Positions 38,197 through 45,862 of a stretch of DNA of 64,000 bases are shown piece after piece. Position 1 is the stretch's first letter; each line of letters starts with the position of its first letter. The translations under genes and the position numbers were made by a program. Source of the DNA: Methyloligella sp. (lineage in GTDB: Bacteria; Pseudomonadota; Alphaproteobacteria; Rhizobiales; HXMU1428-3); contig BQJJ01000015.1 in NCBI GenBank assembly GCA_021604645.1, positions 1-64,000 of the forward strand. The letters are read 5' to 3'. The notes beneath the pieces are model-generated. The model saw nothing but the letters and a program-made list of their open reading frames with translations, was not told the origin of the DNA and ran no database searches.

Positions 38197-38712
38197 TCAC
38201 CAATCTCTCCACTGACTAGCAATACCTTCTCCCGCACCGTATTTGCTGCTTTCAATACCAGCTGCTTTAGCAATCTGGTCAAATAATTCACATAAATCCT
38301 CTCGCTCCCCTGTCTCTATAAGTGAACCATCGGTCGCGTCGTTTAATTTATTTAGTGACAGAACTGCAATTTTGAATTTCTCCACTTTTTGTGCTTCTTC
38401 AGCATCTTCACCGAGCGAAATTAAATTTGAGATTAAGCTGTTGAAAATTGCTTGTACTTTATTACAGTTTTCTTCTCTATATTTATCTAAAAGATGTTTT
38501 AAATAATATCTCCATCCATTAAATGAATTATTTTTTCTACATATATATAGTGGATGTCGATTTTTACTGGCCTCAAATTTTTCAGAATAACTCATTTTAA
38601 TTCCAATTGATTTTATTTCATTAAGGTAAGTATCTTCAAAATGATATTTGGGGGCGACAGAAATTTCCTGAGTAAATATCGAAATAATAATTATGCTATA
38701 TAAATTGCTCAT
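38197..38712 (-). CDS. Hypothetical protein
   Basis: I do not recognise it. The 171 residues are AT-rich in coding and have no signal peptide that I trust, although the first 20 residues are hydrophobic (LYSIIIISIFTQE). The remainder is mostly helical and charged (HLLDKYREENCNKVQAIFNSLISNL). I start at the ATG 38712. The frame stays open to 38850, but that extension is read backwards through repeat elements and is not credible. No clear SD. Probably accessory. Confidence 0.45.
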   Translation of the reverse strand: MSNLYSIIIISIFTQEISVAPKYHFEDTYLNEIKSIGIKMSYSEKFEASKNRHPLYICRKNNSFNGWRYYLKHLLDKYREENCNKVQAIFNSLISNLISLGEDAEEAQKVEKFKIAVLSLNKLNDATDGSLIETGEREDLCELFDQIAKAAGIESSKYGAGEGIASQWRDW

Positions 38713-38820
38713 ATTTGAAATCCGTTTAGTTAATGCCCTTATATGAAGAAGAGGTTTAGTCCATCCCAGACTAAGGACATGGCATAGCGCTAGCGAAGCC
38801 TGGTGCCTAGCACCGCATAG

Positions 38821-38847
38821 TGCGGTTGCTAGTGGGCAACTGAAGCA
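38821..38847 (+). repeat. Family A hairpin, copy 13 (inside B)
   Basis: Outer stem TGC/GCA, inner stem GGTTGC/GCAACT, loop TAGTGG, tail CAACTAAAA. Confidence 0.75.
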
Positions 38848-38878
38848 CAACTAAAATGTAGGCTTATGAGTTTCAGCA

Positions 38879-38908
38879 GCGCGGTTGCTTGTGGGCAACC
38901 TGAAGCGC
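38879..38908 (+). repeat. Family A hairpin, copy 14 (inside B)
   Basis: Outer stem GCGC/GCGC, inner stem GGTTGC/GCAACC. It stands just before the AATAGCC tail of the host B element, as in 24567-24720. Confidence 0.75.
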
Positions 38909-38941
38909 AACTAAAAAAGTAATAGCCGCGAGAGATAATAA

Positions 38942-38968
38942 GCGGATGCGTAGTGGGCATCTGAAGCA
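38942..38968 (+). repeat. Family A hairpin, copy 15
   Basis: Inner stem GGATGC/GCATCT, outer GC/GC. It lies between the B tail and the DUF1013 stop codon. Confidence 0.7.
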
Positions 38969-38978
38969 TCAGTGAAGA

Positions 38979-39704
38979 CTAACTATCGCTACCAGCTTTG
39001 TCATCTTTAGTTTGTTCGCCAAAAACACTCTCGATAGAAACTTCAGCCTCGGGAGCTTCAGTCACGCTGCCTGCATCAGGTAAAACATCACCGCCAAGAT
39101 CAATGGTTTCTTCACTTGGTAGAAGTGTGCCTGTTTTTACAGGAAGTTCAATGCCTTGTTCTTTAGCTTCGCGAGCAAGGCGACGAGCCGCTTTTTGAAC
39201 CGCGGCGTCAAGTTCCGTTTGACTGCAAAGACCTAATGTAACTGGATCTAGCGGTTGCAAGTTAGATGAGTTCCAGTGAGTGCGCTCTCTAATGGCTTCA
39301 ATTGTTGGCTTGGTTGTGCCAACAAGACGCATAAGTTGGCTATCCTTTAACTCAGGATGGCGCTTTAAGAGCCATAGAATCGCATTCGGGCGATCTTGAC
39401 GACGAGAAACCGGCGTATAACGCGGAGACCGTTTTTTCTTAATTTCAGGTATTTCAACTTTAGATTCTGATAGTTGAATATGGTAGCTGCTATCTTTTTG
39501 AGCGCGTGCAATTTCTTCACGGCTTAACTGACCAGATGAAATAGGGTCCATGCCCTTAATTCCATGGGCAACATCCCCATCAGCAATGCCCTTAACTTCA
39601 AGAACATGCAGGCCGCAGAATTCTGCAATCTGTTCGAAGGTCAGCGATGTGTTATCTACAAGCCAAACAGCTGTTGCTTTCGGCATTAATGGTGTTTTAG
39701 ACAT
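38979..39704 (-). CDS. DUF1013 family protein (TrcR-like)
   Basis: A 241-residue cytosolic protein, nearly universal in alphaproteobacteria. MPKATAVWLVDNTSLTFEQIA, CGLHVLEVKGIADGDVAHGI and NAILWLLKRHPELKD are family marks, and two helix-turn-helix-like segments are visible. The Caulobacter homologue, TrcR, has been reported to associate with RNA polymerase and affect cell-cycle transcription. That role is assumed here by family. The C-terminal 50 residues are acidic and variable. Monocistronic by position. Confidence 0.9.
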   Translation of the reverse strand: MSKTPLMPKATAVWLVDNTSLTFEQIAEFCGLHVLEVKGIADGDVAHGIKGMDPISSGQLSREEIARAQKDSSYHIQLSESKVEIPEIKKKRSPRYTPVSRRQDRPNAILWLLKRHPELKDSQLMRLVGTTKPTIEAIRERTHWNSSNLQPLDPVTLGLCSQTELDAAVQKAARRLAREAKEQGIELPVKTGTLLPSEETIDLGGDVLPDAGSVTEAPEAEVSIESVFGEQTKDDKAGSDS

Positions 39705-40105
39705 AAAACAATTCTCCGCCCTTACTTGTGGTGATGAGGTTGATGGGAATTTACATCACCGATAGGGCTAATCAATAGTACGAATACCCCTCCAAAGATT
39801 TTAATCAATACAAACTGATACAAATCTTAAAGAGAAGACCTCAATCCTCTAACAAGGATCCCACTTTCCCTGAGTGGTGAAAAAAGGCTTATTAATAGAA
39901 AGGCACTCGCAGATGGCTCCATACCATATTCAAAAAAACAGGTGCGATTGTGCCCATAATTGCCGATTTTTTCACATCTAGTCAAGCCGCTGCATCAATA
40001 TAAATGTAATAAATTCACTTTTGAGTTTCATTTCACTCAATTTTACATGTTAATTCGGCAAAACAAGGGCCTATATCATTTATTAGGCCTTAAAGACCTT
40101 GTTGT
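39705..40105. other. Intergenic region between DUF1013 gene and quinone oxidoreductase gene
   Basis: 401 bases with no repeats and no credible frame. It must hold the DUF1013 promoter and the 3' end of the oxidoreductase transcript. I could not assign a terminator. Confidence 0.35.
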
Positions 40106-41107
40106 TTAAAGGTTCATATCAAGAATCACTTTACCAACATGAGCGCCGCTCTCAAGAAACTCATGCGAGGCTTGTATGTCCTCAAGAGCAAAACATTTAG
40201 AAACAACAGGTTTTATCGTTTTATCTTCTAGTAATGGCCAGATTTTCTCCCGCACCTCAGCAGCAATACCAGCCTTTGTTTTATTATCGCGGGCCCGCAA
40301 GGTTGATCCTGTATGAACAAGGCGCTTCATCATCAAACGCATATAATTGATTTCAACCTTGGAGCCTTCAAGAAATGCGATTTGAACAATCCGACCATCA
40401 ACACTTGCCGCTGAATAGTTCTTTTCAATATACGAACCACCGACCATATCAAGAATAACATTGACACCTGCCTTAGCGGTGGCTTCTTTAGCCACTTCAA
40501 CGAAATCTTGAGTTTTATAATTAACCGCCACATCAGCACCGAGTTCGAGAACAGCTGAGCATTTCTCATCAGAACCACAAGTTGCAATGACTTTGGCGCC
40601 AAATGCTTTCGCCATTTGAATGGCCGTCGTGCCAATGCCGCTTGTCCCGCCATGCACCATAAACCACTCACCAGCCTTCAGACCGCCGGTTTGGAATACA
40701 TTGTACCAAACTGTAAAGAAGGTCTCTGGCAAGCCGGCAGCTTCTACGAGAGAAAGGCCTTTTGGAATTGGAAGAGCAGAACCACTGTCAGCTAAACAAT
40801 ATTCGGCATATCCGCCGCCATTCACCAGCGCTGTTACCTGATCGCCGAGTGCATGGGCTGTTACATCAGAGCCAAGCGCTACAATTTCCCCAGCCACTTC
40901 GAGACCTAAAATATGAGAATGCCCCTTTGGCGCTGGGTAAAGACCGTCACGCTGAAGGATGTCTGGTCTGTTAATCCCGGCTGCACGTACTTTAATCAGA
41001 ATGTCAGTGGGGCCAACTTCAGGCAAAGCTTCAGTGACGACTTGAAGACCAGCTGCTCCTTTGGTCTCTGAGGTAGGAACACAGCGCATAGTTTCTGGCA
41101 AAGACAT
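40106..41107 (-). CDS. NAD(P)H quinone oxidoreductase, PIG3 family
   Basis: A zinc-free medium-chain dehydrogenase/reductase of 333 residues. The N-terminal GroES-like domain has VRAAGINRPDILQRDGLYP and GLEVAGEIVALG, and the Rossmann domain has HGGTSGIGTTAIQMAKAFGA. The PIG3/TIGR02824 subfamily reduces quinones with NADPH. The start ATG at 41107 has AAAGGA 10 bases upstream. The TTG at 41116 is rejected. It diverges from the DUF1192 gene. Confidence 0.92.
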   Translation of the reverse strand: MSLPETMRCVPTSETKGAAGLQVVTEALPEVGPTDILIKVRAAGINRPDILQRDGLYPAPKGHSHILGLEVAGEIVALGSDVTAHALGDQVTALVNGGGYAEYCLADSGSALPIPKGLSLVEAAGLPETFFTVWYNVFQTGGLKAGEWFMVHGGTSGIGTTAIQMAKAFGAKVIATCGSDEKCSAVLELGADVAVNYKTQDFVEVAKEATAKAGVNVILDMVGGSYIEKNYSAASVDGRIVQIAFLEGSKVEINYMRLMMKRLVHTGSTLRARDNKTKAGIAAEVREKIWPLLEDKTIKPVVSKCFALEDIQASHEFLESGAHVGKVILDMNL

Positions 41108-41240
41108 GGGACACAATCCTTTAGTTCAAAATGAAACGATACACAAAAGCAGTGCTTCATTTTAATCCACAATTTTATTATTCTGACTTGTGTACTCGAA
41201 TTTCAAAGCCAGGAATAGTAGAAATTTAAGGAATAATTTT

Positions 41241-41441
41241 ATGGATGAAGAAGAGTTTCAACCAAGAAAAAGACAAACGGCTGAGATCACAGTTGGAGAG
41301 GACTTAACTCAATTTTCAATCGAGGAATTAACCATAAGACTTACAGCTCTGGATGAGGAGAAAAATAGAGTTGAGGATATGATCAAGGAAAAGAAGGCCC
41401 AAACAAGCCAGGCTGAAAATTTATTCAAAACAGATGGTTAG
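41241..41441 (+). CDS. DUF1192 family protein
   Basis: A 66-residue protein with EEEFQPRKRQTAEITVGEDL and SIEELTIRLTALDEEKNRVEDMI, the alphaproteobacterial DUF1192 pattern, with a short coiled-coil C-terminus. Function unknown. I start at the ATG 41241 because AAGGAA lies about 10 bases upstream. A longer in-frame start at 41190 would add a sequence atypical of the family. Confidence 0.85.
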   Translation: MDEEEFQPRKRQTAEITVGEDLTQFSIEELTIRLTALDEEKNRVEDMIKEKKAQTSQAENLFKTDG

Positions 41442-41582
41442 TAAGTAAATATTAGGCATAAACTAGCCATTTACAGTAGTCAGAGTAAAGATTTCCTTAT
41501 CTTCTGCTTCATAAGAATCACTCGAAAACTATTAATTAATACTTAATTAACTGATTTGGGTTATGTTTAATATATTCAGTTA

Positions 41583-41667
41583 ATTCTGAACAACAGAGCT
41601 TACTAGCTGCTCTGTGACGCCTCCCTGTTAACTTCCTGAGCCGCCTAATTGGCGGCTCCTTTTTTGT
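41583..41667 (+). ncRNA. Candidate small RNA with intrinsic terminator
   Basis: There is no open frame here. A hairpin CAGAGC/GCTCTG (41594-41614) is followed by a single-stranded pyrimidine-rich stretch, CGCCTCCCTG (41618-41627), that could pair with Shine-Dalgarno sequences. A strong terminator follows, GAGCCGCC/GGCGGCTC plus T-run. A TATATT box at 41571 suggests a transcript start near 41583. The layout resembles alphaproteobacterial anti-SD sRNAs. It could instead be only the 3' end of the DUF1192 transcript. Confidence 0.45.
41638..41667 (+). terminator. Intrinsic terminator after DUF1192 / candidate sRNA
   Basis: GAGCCGCC pairs perfectly with GGCGGCTC over a 5-base loop, followed by CTTTTTT. 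Confidence 0.9.
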
Positions 41668-41715
41668 TGGCCAAAAGGAAAAAAATCGTTCATACTTGTG
41701 AGAGAGTTATTGCAA

Positions 41716-41742
41716 TGCGGATGCTAGTCGGCATCTGAAGCG
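41716..41742 (+). repeat. Family A hairpin, copy 16
   Basis: Outer TGC/GCG, inner stem GGATGC/GCATCT, loop TAGTCG. A B-like tail (GTGAGAGAG) lies just upstream at about 41698. Confidence 0.65.
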
Positions 41743-41830
41743 TGTAAATCTGAAAACTGGCCTTATTTTTGCTCCAATATTTGAGCTTAGCTAGCTTCAG
41801 TAAGTTGATTTGTAATTTGAAAGAGTAAAT

Positions 41831-42379
41831 ATGTCTCGCGTAATTGATAGTAATGTAAAAGAGTCCGAAACCATTTCTTTCGGGGAACGTTTCGTAAGTT
41901 CTGAGTGTTTTAATGAGATTTTTAAAGAGGGCATGTCTCTCGTTGAAGAAACAGCGAACTATCTAGACACAGATGGCCGCAGAGAAGCAAAAGCTCTATC
42001 TCAAACATCATCCCTTTCATATGCAACTGAAAGCATGCGTCTAACCACTCGTTTGATGCAAATGGCTTCATGGTTGCTTATCCAGCGTGCTGTGAACGAA
42101 GGCGAGATGACAGAAGAACAAGCCTCAGCTGAAAAGCACAAAGTTAAAATCCAGGCGTCTACAAGAGCAGCACACATCAAAAACTTCAGCGAGCTACCAG
42201 CCCGCCTACAGCAATTGATTAAAAATGCAGAACGCCTGTTTGATCGCATCCACTCTCTAGATCGCATGATCCACGAAGAGCCAAAAACAAAATCAGTGGC
42301 AGATAACCCGCTAACAAAACAGTTGCAAATGCTACAAAACGCATTCGGCGCAGAAGAAATCACCCTTCCACGCTCATAA
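41831..42379 (+). CDS. rcdA: DUF1465 family protein, RcdA-like protease adaptor
   Basis: A 182-residue helical protein. In Caulobacter, RcdA (DUF1465) helps deliver CtrA and other substrates to ClpXP with PopA and CpdR. Here ISFGERFVSSECFNEIFKEGM, TESMRLTTRLMQMASWLLIQRAV and NAERLFDRIHSLDRMI are the family core. Its role as a CtrA adaptor in this organism is inferred. AAAGAG precedes the ATG at 41831 and an intrinsic terminator follows. Adjacent to DUF1192. Confidence 0.85.
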   Translation: MSRVIDSNVKESETISFGERFVSSECFNEIFKEGMSLVEETANYLDTDGRREAKALSQTSSLSYATESMRLTTRLMQMASWLLIQRAVNEGEMTEEQASAEKHKVKIQASTRAAHIKNFSELPARLQQLIKNAERLFDRIHSLDRMIHEEPKTKSVADNPLTKQLQMLQNAFGAEEITLPRS

Positions 42380-42411
42380 AATTTTTCTTTCAGAAAAAAT
42401 GCGGCAAAAAC

Positions 42412-42448
42412 AGCCGGGCTATCTCAAAAAGATGCCCGGCTTTTTTAT
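42412..42448 (+). terminator. Intrinsic terminator of rcdA
   Basis: AGCCGGG pairs with CCCGGCT around an inner ATCT/AGAT pairing, followed by TTTTTT. Confidence 0.85.
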
Positions 42449-42484
42449 TTTGAAAATCATAGTAAAAATTATTGAAAGTAAAAA

Positions 42485-42985
42485 ATGTCGAAATATAAAA
42501 GTCCGATTAACCTTCCTGACGAACATATGAGATTGGTTGGGATAATTGCTGCTCATTGGGAGAGCGTAAATCTAGTTTTGGATGGTTTCGTAGCATTCGT
42601 TACAATGAATGAAATAGAGAAAGTTACAGTGCTTACTAAAGAAATGTCTTTTGGAAATAAAATAAATTTGATCTTAGCTTATGCGCGACAATATAAGGCA
42701 ACAAATCCGGAAATATGGAAAGAGTTTACTGAAGCAATTGATAAAGTAAGAGAAGCTAACAGTCATAGAAATGATTATGTACATGCTACATGGAAAGTCG
42801 GTTGTGCAGATGAGGCTCCTCAGCGATGGGTTTTAAGTTTAAAGAATGGAAAACTTAAAGATGAAGTCCTTGTTGTTGAAATAGATGAGTTAGAGAAAGC
42901 TGCACAATACATATATGATGCTGGACAGGCTCTTACTGATACAATGTCAAAAGTAGGCATGAAGTCATTTGTATTAGATGATTAA
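42485..42985 (+). CDS. Hypothetical protein with HEPN-like RNxxxH motif
   Basis: I cannot name a family. The 166 residues look helical. Residues 90-103 (EANSHRNDYVHATW) contain Arg95-Asn96 and His100, matching the R-N-x-x-x-H active-site pattern of HEPN ribonucleases, preceded by a long helix (EFTEAIDKVRE). No partner nucleotidyltransferase (MNT) or antitoxin gene is adjacent. The coding sequence is more AT-rich than its neighbours and a family B repeat follows directly. A cellular HEPN-like protein or a relic of a toxin system are both possible. Confidence 0.55.
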   Translation: MSKYKSPINLPDEHMRLVGIIAAHWESVNLVLDGFVAFVTMNEIEKVTVLTKEMSFGNKINLILAYARQYKATNPEIWKEFTEAIDKVREANSHRNDYVHATWKVGCADEAPQRWVLSLKNGKLKDEVLVVEIDELEKAAQYIYDAGQALTDTMSKVGMKSFVLDD

Positions 42986-43013
42986 GCTTCATAGAGAAAA
43001 ACAAATCTCACCA

Positions 43014-43138
43014 TACGAAGAAGGGAGTGCTCTACTTCAGAGCACGCACATGGCGAAACGCTAGTGTAGCCCGGCGCTTAGCGCCGCACCTCGTAGGCCC
43101 AAGCGCGTCTAGCGCTTGGAATAGCCGTGAGAGAAAAA
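43014..43138 (+). repeat. Family B element
   Basis: Lead TACGAAGAAGG, stem GTGCTCT/AGAGCAC, conserved ACATGGC, paired GGC...GCC, stem CGGCGC/GCGCCG, CCTCGTAGGCCC, stem CCAAGCGC/GCGCTTGG, tail AATAGCCGTGAGAGAAAA. It lies between two convergent genes. Confidence 0.8.
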
Positions 43139-43142
43139 AACT

Positions 43143-43184
43143 AAAAAAAAAGCCCACAAGGCGCTTTAATCACCTGTGAGCTTT
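43143..43184 (-). terminator. Intrinsic terminator of rpmE
   Basis: Read on the minus strand, AGCTCACAGG pairs with CCTTGTGGGCT (one G-T and a bulge) and is followed by eight T. It lies about 100 bases past the rpmE stop. Confidence 0.7.
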
Positions 43185-43284
43185 AATTGATTAAACCAAA
43201 AAGAATAATCTGCACTACCCGAACCCCTTGTCTGAAAGAGGAGGGAATTTCTTTTGGTCATTAAATAAACCTAGATAGCTAGGC

Positions 43285-43503
43285 CTATAGAAAACCGTCG
43301 AACTTTTTCTTAAACTTAGAAACACGGCCACCACGGTCAACAAGATGCTGGCTACCACCAGTCCAAGCTGGGTGTGTGTTTGGATCAATATCCAAAACGA
43401 TCCGGTCACCTTCAACACCATATGTTGAATATGAATCTAGTTCTGTACCGTCTGTCAGTACAATCTTTACCTTATGGTAATCAGGATGAATATCTGCTTT
43501 CAT
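43285..43503 (-). CDS. rpmE: 50S ribosomal protein L31
   Basis: Part of the 50S central protuberance and intersubunit bridge. 72 residues: [25 protein letters not shown], and [21 protein letters not shown] are unmistakable. The four zinc cysteines of the C+ form are absent, so this is a zinc-independent L31, as usual in alphaproteobacteria. Monocistronic. Start ATG at 43503. Confidence 0.95.
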   Translation of the reverse strand: MKADIHPDYHKVKIVLTDGTELDSYSTYGVEGDRIVLDIDPNTHPAWTGGSQHLVDRGGRVSKFKKKFDGFL

Positions 43504-43739
43504 CGCTCAAACACTCGCATATTTACGCCTCAAAAGCTGTGTCAATACAATGACATCCAACCAGCTCAAGGCCAAGTTATAATAATGTATGGAATTCAAA
43601 AAAGAACCTATAACCGATATTAGTACACAGCGCAAGGGATAGAGGGATAAAAATATCAACTATATTGCTCTTTCCCAGATACCCGTTTTTTTATAGTAAA
43701 CGAACAGAATTCTAAGAAAGTTTATCTTCTAAACTAAAT

Positions 43740-43865
43740 ACACGAAGAAGGAGCTCAGCCCTTTTCGGGCTGAGGGACATGGCGAAGCACCAGCGTAGCC
43801 CGGCGCGTTGCGCCGCCCAACGGAGGGCCCGCTGTGGTAACAGCGGAATAGCCCGTGAGTAAAAT
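43740..43865 (+). repeat. Family B element, first of a tandem pair
   Basis: Lead CACGAAGAAGGAG, stem CTCAGCCC/GGGCTGAG, GGACATGGC, paired GGC...GCC, stem CGGCGC/GCGCCG, stem CCGCTG/CAGCGG, tail AATAGCCCGTGAGTAAAAT. Confidence 0.8.
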
Positions 43866-43869
43866 AAGC

Positions 43870-43989
43870 AAAGAAGGAGCTCAGCCCTTTTCGGGCTGAG
43901 GGACATGGCAGCGCGAGCTGCCCGGGGCAAGCCCCGCCCCTCGGAGAGCTTTTCGCTATTTCAGCGAAAAAATAGCCCGTGAGAGAGAA
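43870..43989 (+). repeat. Family B element, second of a tandem pair
   Basis: Its first 40 bases nearly match the preceding copy (stem CTCAGCCC/GGGCTGAG). The later stems differ but still pair: GGCAGC/GCTGCC, CGGGGC/GCCCCG, and TTTTCGCT/AGCGAAAA. Tail AATAGCCCGTGAGAGAGAAT. Confidence 0.8.
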
Positions 43990-43991
43990 TA

Positions 43992-44021
43992 GCGCGGTTG
44001 CATAGTGGGCAACTGAAGCGC
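43992..44021 (+). repeat. Family A hairpin, copy 17
   Basis: Outer stem GCGC/GCGC, inner stem GGTTGC/GCAACT. It directly follows the second B copy and ends 9 bases before the permease stop. Confidence 0.75.
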
Positions 44022-44030
44022 CAATAAAAA

Positions 44031-44852
44031 TCACCCCTTTTTCCCCTTTGCTTTTAGCCCGCGTGAAGGGTCATAAGCATAAATGGCTAGCCCTAGGGCA
44101 ATTACACTCGTAACAGCCACCACAAGGGCTCCTTCAGCATAAAACTGGCCATGCAGGGCAAAGCGAATGAGCTCGACGGCGTAGGTAAACGGGTTGTAGG
44201 TGCAAAATTGGTAAAATGTGTAAGAAAGGTCCTTAATGCGCCATAAGGGGAACAAGGCGCTCGAGATGAAGAACATTGGGAAAATCACAAAATTCATCAC
44301 ACCCGCGAAGTTCTCAAGCTGCTTAACGGTTGCTGAAAGTGCCATGCCAAGCGCTCCAAGCATGAACCCGCAAATAACCAATGCGGGTAGAACCGTGATG
44401 TAGCCAATAGGATCAATATCAAGTTCCAAAAATTCAAAATATGTAAAGAAAAATGCGATGGCTAAAAAGGCATAAACTTGCAGAAGCGACACGGCAACGC
44501 CCGCAAAAAGCCGAGCAACCAAAATAAACCAGCGGGGCAAAGGCGTGGTGAGGAGTACGCGCATGGATCCCATTTCACGGTCATAAATCATGGAAAGCGA
44601 GCTTTGCATCCCATTAAACAATTGGATCATGGCACAAAGCCCAGGGATCATATAAACCTCATAAGGAATATATGTCTGATATGGAGCATAAGGCGCAAGA
44701 CCCTGGGTTTGCCGCCAGCCGGCAGAAAAGACAAGCAGCCAAATCAAAGGCCGGACAAGTGCTGATAAAAAACGAGCACGTTGTTGGAAGAAGCGCAAAA
44801 ATTCGCGGTATAAAATGCCATAAAGAGCGCGGATCATCAAACCGTCTATCAT
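44031..44852 (-). CDS. ABC-2 type permease of a PQQ alcohol dehydrogenase-associated transporter
   Basis: A 273-residue inner-membrane protein with six hydrophobic helices and the ABC-2 signature (YDREMGSMRVLLTTPLPRWFIL). It matches the PedC-like permease family (TIGR03861) found with PQQ-dependent alcohol dehydrogenases. The substrate is unknown. It overlaps the ATPase gene by 4 bases, so the two subunits are translationally coupled. Family-level assignment rests on the full neighbourhood (ATPase, beta-propeller, binding protein, c550). Confidence 0.88.
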   Translation of the reverse strand: MIDGLMIRALYGILYREFLRFFQQRARFLSALVRPLIWLLVFSAGWRQTQGLAPYAPYQTYIPYEVYMIPGLCAMIQLFNGMQSSLSMIYDREMGSMRVLLTTPLPRWFILVARLFAGVAVSLLQVYAFLAIAFFFTYFEFLELDIDPIGYITVLPALVICGFMLGALGMALSATVKQLENFAGVMNFVIFPMFFISSALFPLWRIKDLSYTFYQFCTYNPFTYAVELIRFALHGQFYAEGALVVAVTSVIALGLAIYAYDPSRGLKAKGKKG

Positions 44853-45637
44853 TTTAACCGCTCCTCTTCTTGAATAATAATACTCTCAAAAACATCACTC
44901 ACAGAATTCGCCTCATTCTTAGCCAGAATTTCTCTGACAGTACCGTCTTCGATGATCTTCCCCTTATCCAGAACGATTAAGTGATCCTCATCCCAAATTT
45001 CATCCATTAAGTGGGTCGTCCAGAGAACAGCAACATTGTCGGCTTTTGCAAGATTATGAATATGATTAACAATGACGCGGCGAGTTTGAATATCGAGGCC
45101 AACTGTCGGTTCATCTAGTAAAAGCAATTTCGGCTGATGCAACATGGAGCGAGCAATCTCAACACGGCGGCGATGCCCGCCATTTAAATCTCGAACCCGT
45201 TCATCAACCCGCTCAAACATTTCTAAGGCTGAAAGAGTTTCTTCAATTCTTTGCTTTGCAAAAGATGAAGACATGCCGCGCAATCTGGCAAAGTATCTTA
45301 AATTCTGCCGGACAGATAAATCGAGATCTAATGTTGTTTGTTGAAAGACAACACCAAGTGGCGCCAGTGCTTTTGAGCCATGTGAGGCAAAAGATTTCCC
45401 GTCAATAGAAATGGTACCATCGGGTGTATCAAACAAGCGAGTGATCAAAGACAGTAAAGTTGACTTGCCAGCACCATTTGCACCAAGTAGCGCTGTAAAC
45501 TGCCCTGGCAACACCTGAAAGCTCACATCATCAAGCGCTTTGCGCTTCCCGTAATTATAAGAAACCCCCTCGATAGAAATCGCCGCAGTTGGAACCATTT
45601 CGGAATGAGGGGACTGATTTGAGAGAGTATCTGTCAT
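44849..45637 (-). CDS. ABC transporter ATP-binding protein, PQQ alcohol dehydrogenase-associated
   Basis: A 262-residue nucleotide-binding subunit. Walker A GANGAGKST is near residue 54, the Q-loop is GVVFQQTTLDLD, and a degenerate signature DLNGGHRRRVEIARSM stands where LSGGQ is usual. Walker B is LLLLDEPTVGLD and the switch His is in LWTTHLMDE. The NGGH signature is typical of the TIGR03864 group. It pairs with the overlapping permease gene. The N-terminus has about 20 extra residues before the domain. Confidence 0.9.
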   Translation of the reverse strand: MTDTLSNQSPHSEMVPTAAISIEGVSYNYGKRKALDDVSFQVLPGQFTALLGANGAGKSTLLSLITRLFDTPDGTISIDGKSFASHGSKALAPLGVVFQQTTLDLDLSVRQNLRYFARLRGMSSSFAKQRIEETLSALEMFERVDERVRDLNGGHRRRVEIARSMLHQPKLLLLDEPTVGLDIQTRRVIVNHIHNLAKADNVAVLWTTHLMDEIWDEDHLIVLDKGKIIEDGTVREILAKNEANSVSDVFESIIIQEEERLK

Positions 45638-45813
45638 GAATTAACTTTCGAATAATCAGCTGTTGCCAAGTGAGGCATTAAATTTCTATTTCGCAAAGCA
45701 GCTTAGGTCCAGTGTGGATGTATGTAAAGATTTGAAGACCCGTAATAAAATGATCATTTAGTTATATGACATGGGCTTAATCAAATTCACTGAACCAATT
45801 AGAGCATTCAAAG

Positions 45814-45845
45814 AAAAAATCCAGGCAAATTACTTTGCCTGGACT
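45814..45845 (-). terminator. Intrinsic terminator of the beta-propeller gene
   Basis: On the minus strand AGTCCAGGCAAA pairs with TTTGCCTGGATT and is followed by TTTTT. Confidence 0.85.
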
Positions 45846-45862
45846 GATATAATTTATAGGTT

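Larger units (their letters stand above)
38742..38938 (+). repeat. Family B element carrying two A insertions
   Basis: Lead ATGAAGAAGAGG, stem TTAGTC/GACTAA, conserved GGACATGGC, paired GGC...GCC, stem TGGTGC/GCACCG, then copy 13, a remnant, copy 14, and the tail AATAGCCGCGAGAGATAAT. Confidence 0.7.
43504..44030. other. Repeat-rich intergenic cluster
   Basis: 527 bases between rpmE and the permease gene, holding two tandem B elements and one A hairpin. The frames that cross it on the minus strand are translations of the repeats and are not genes. Confidence 0.7.

Noticed and set aside
43712-44034. Two minus-strand frames across the rpmE-permease gap
   Set aside because: They translate the tandem family B repeats. 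Repeated CPSARKGLSSF-type peptides come from the repeat and not from a gene.
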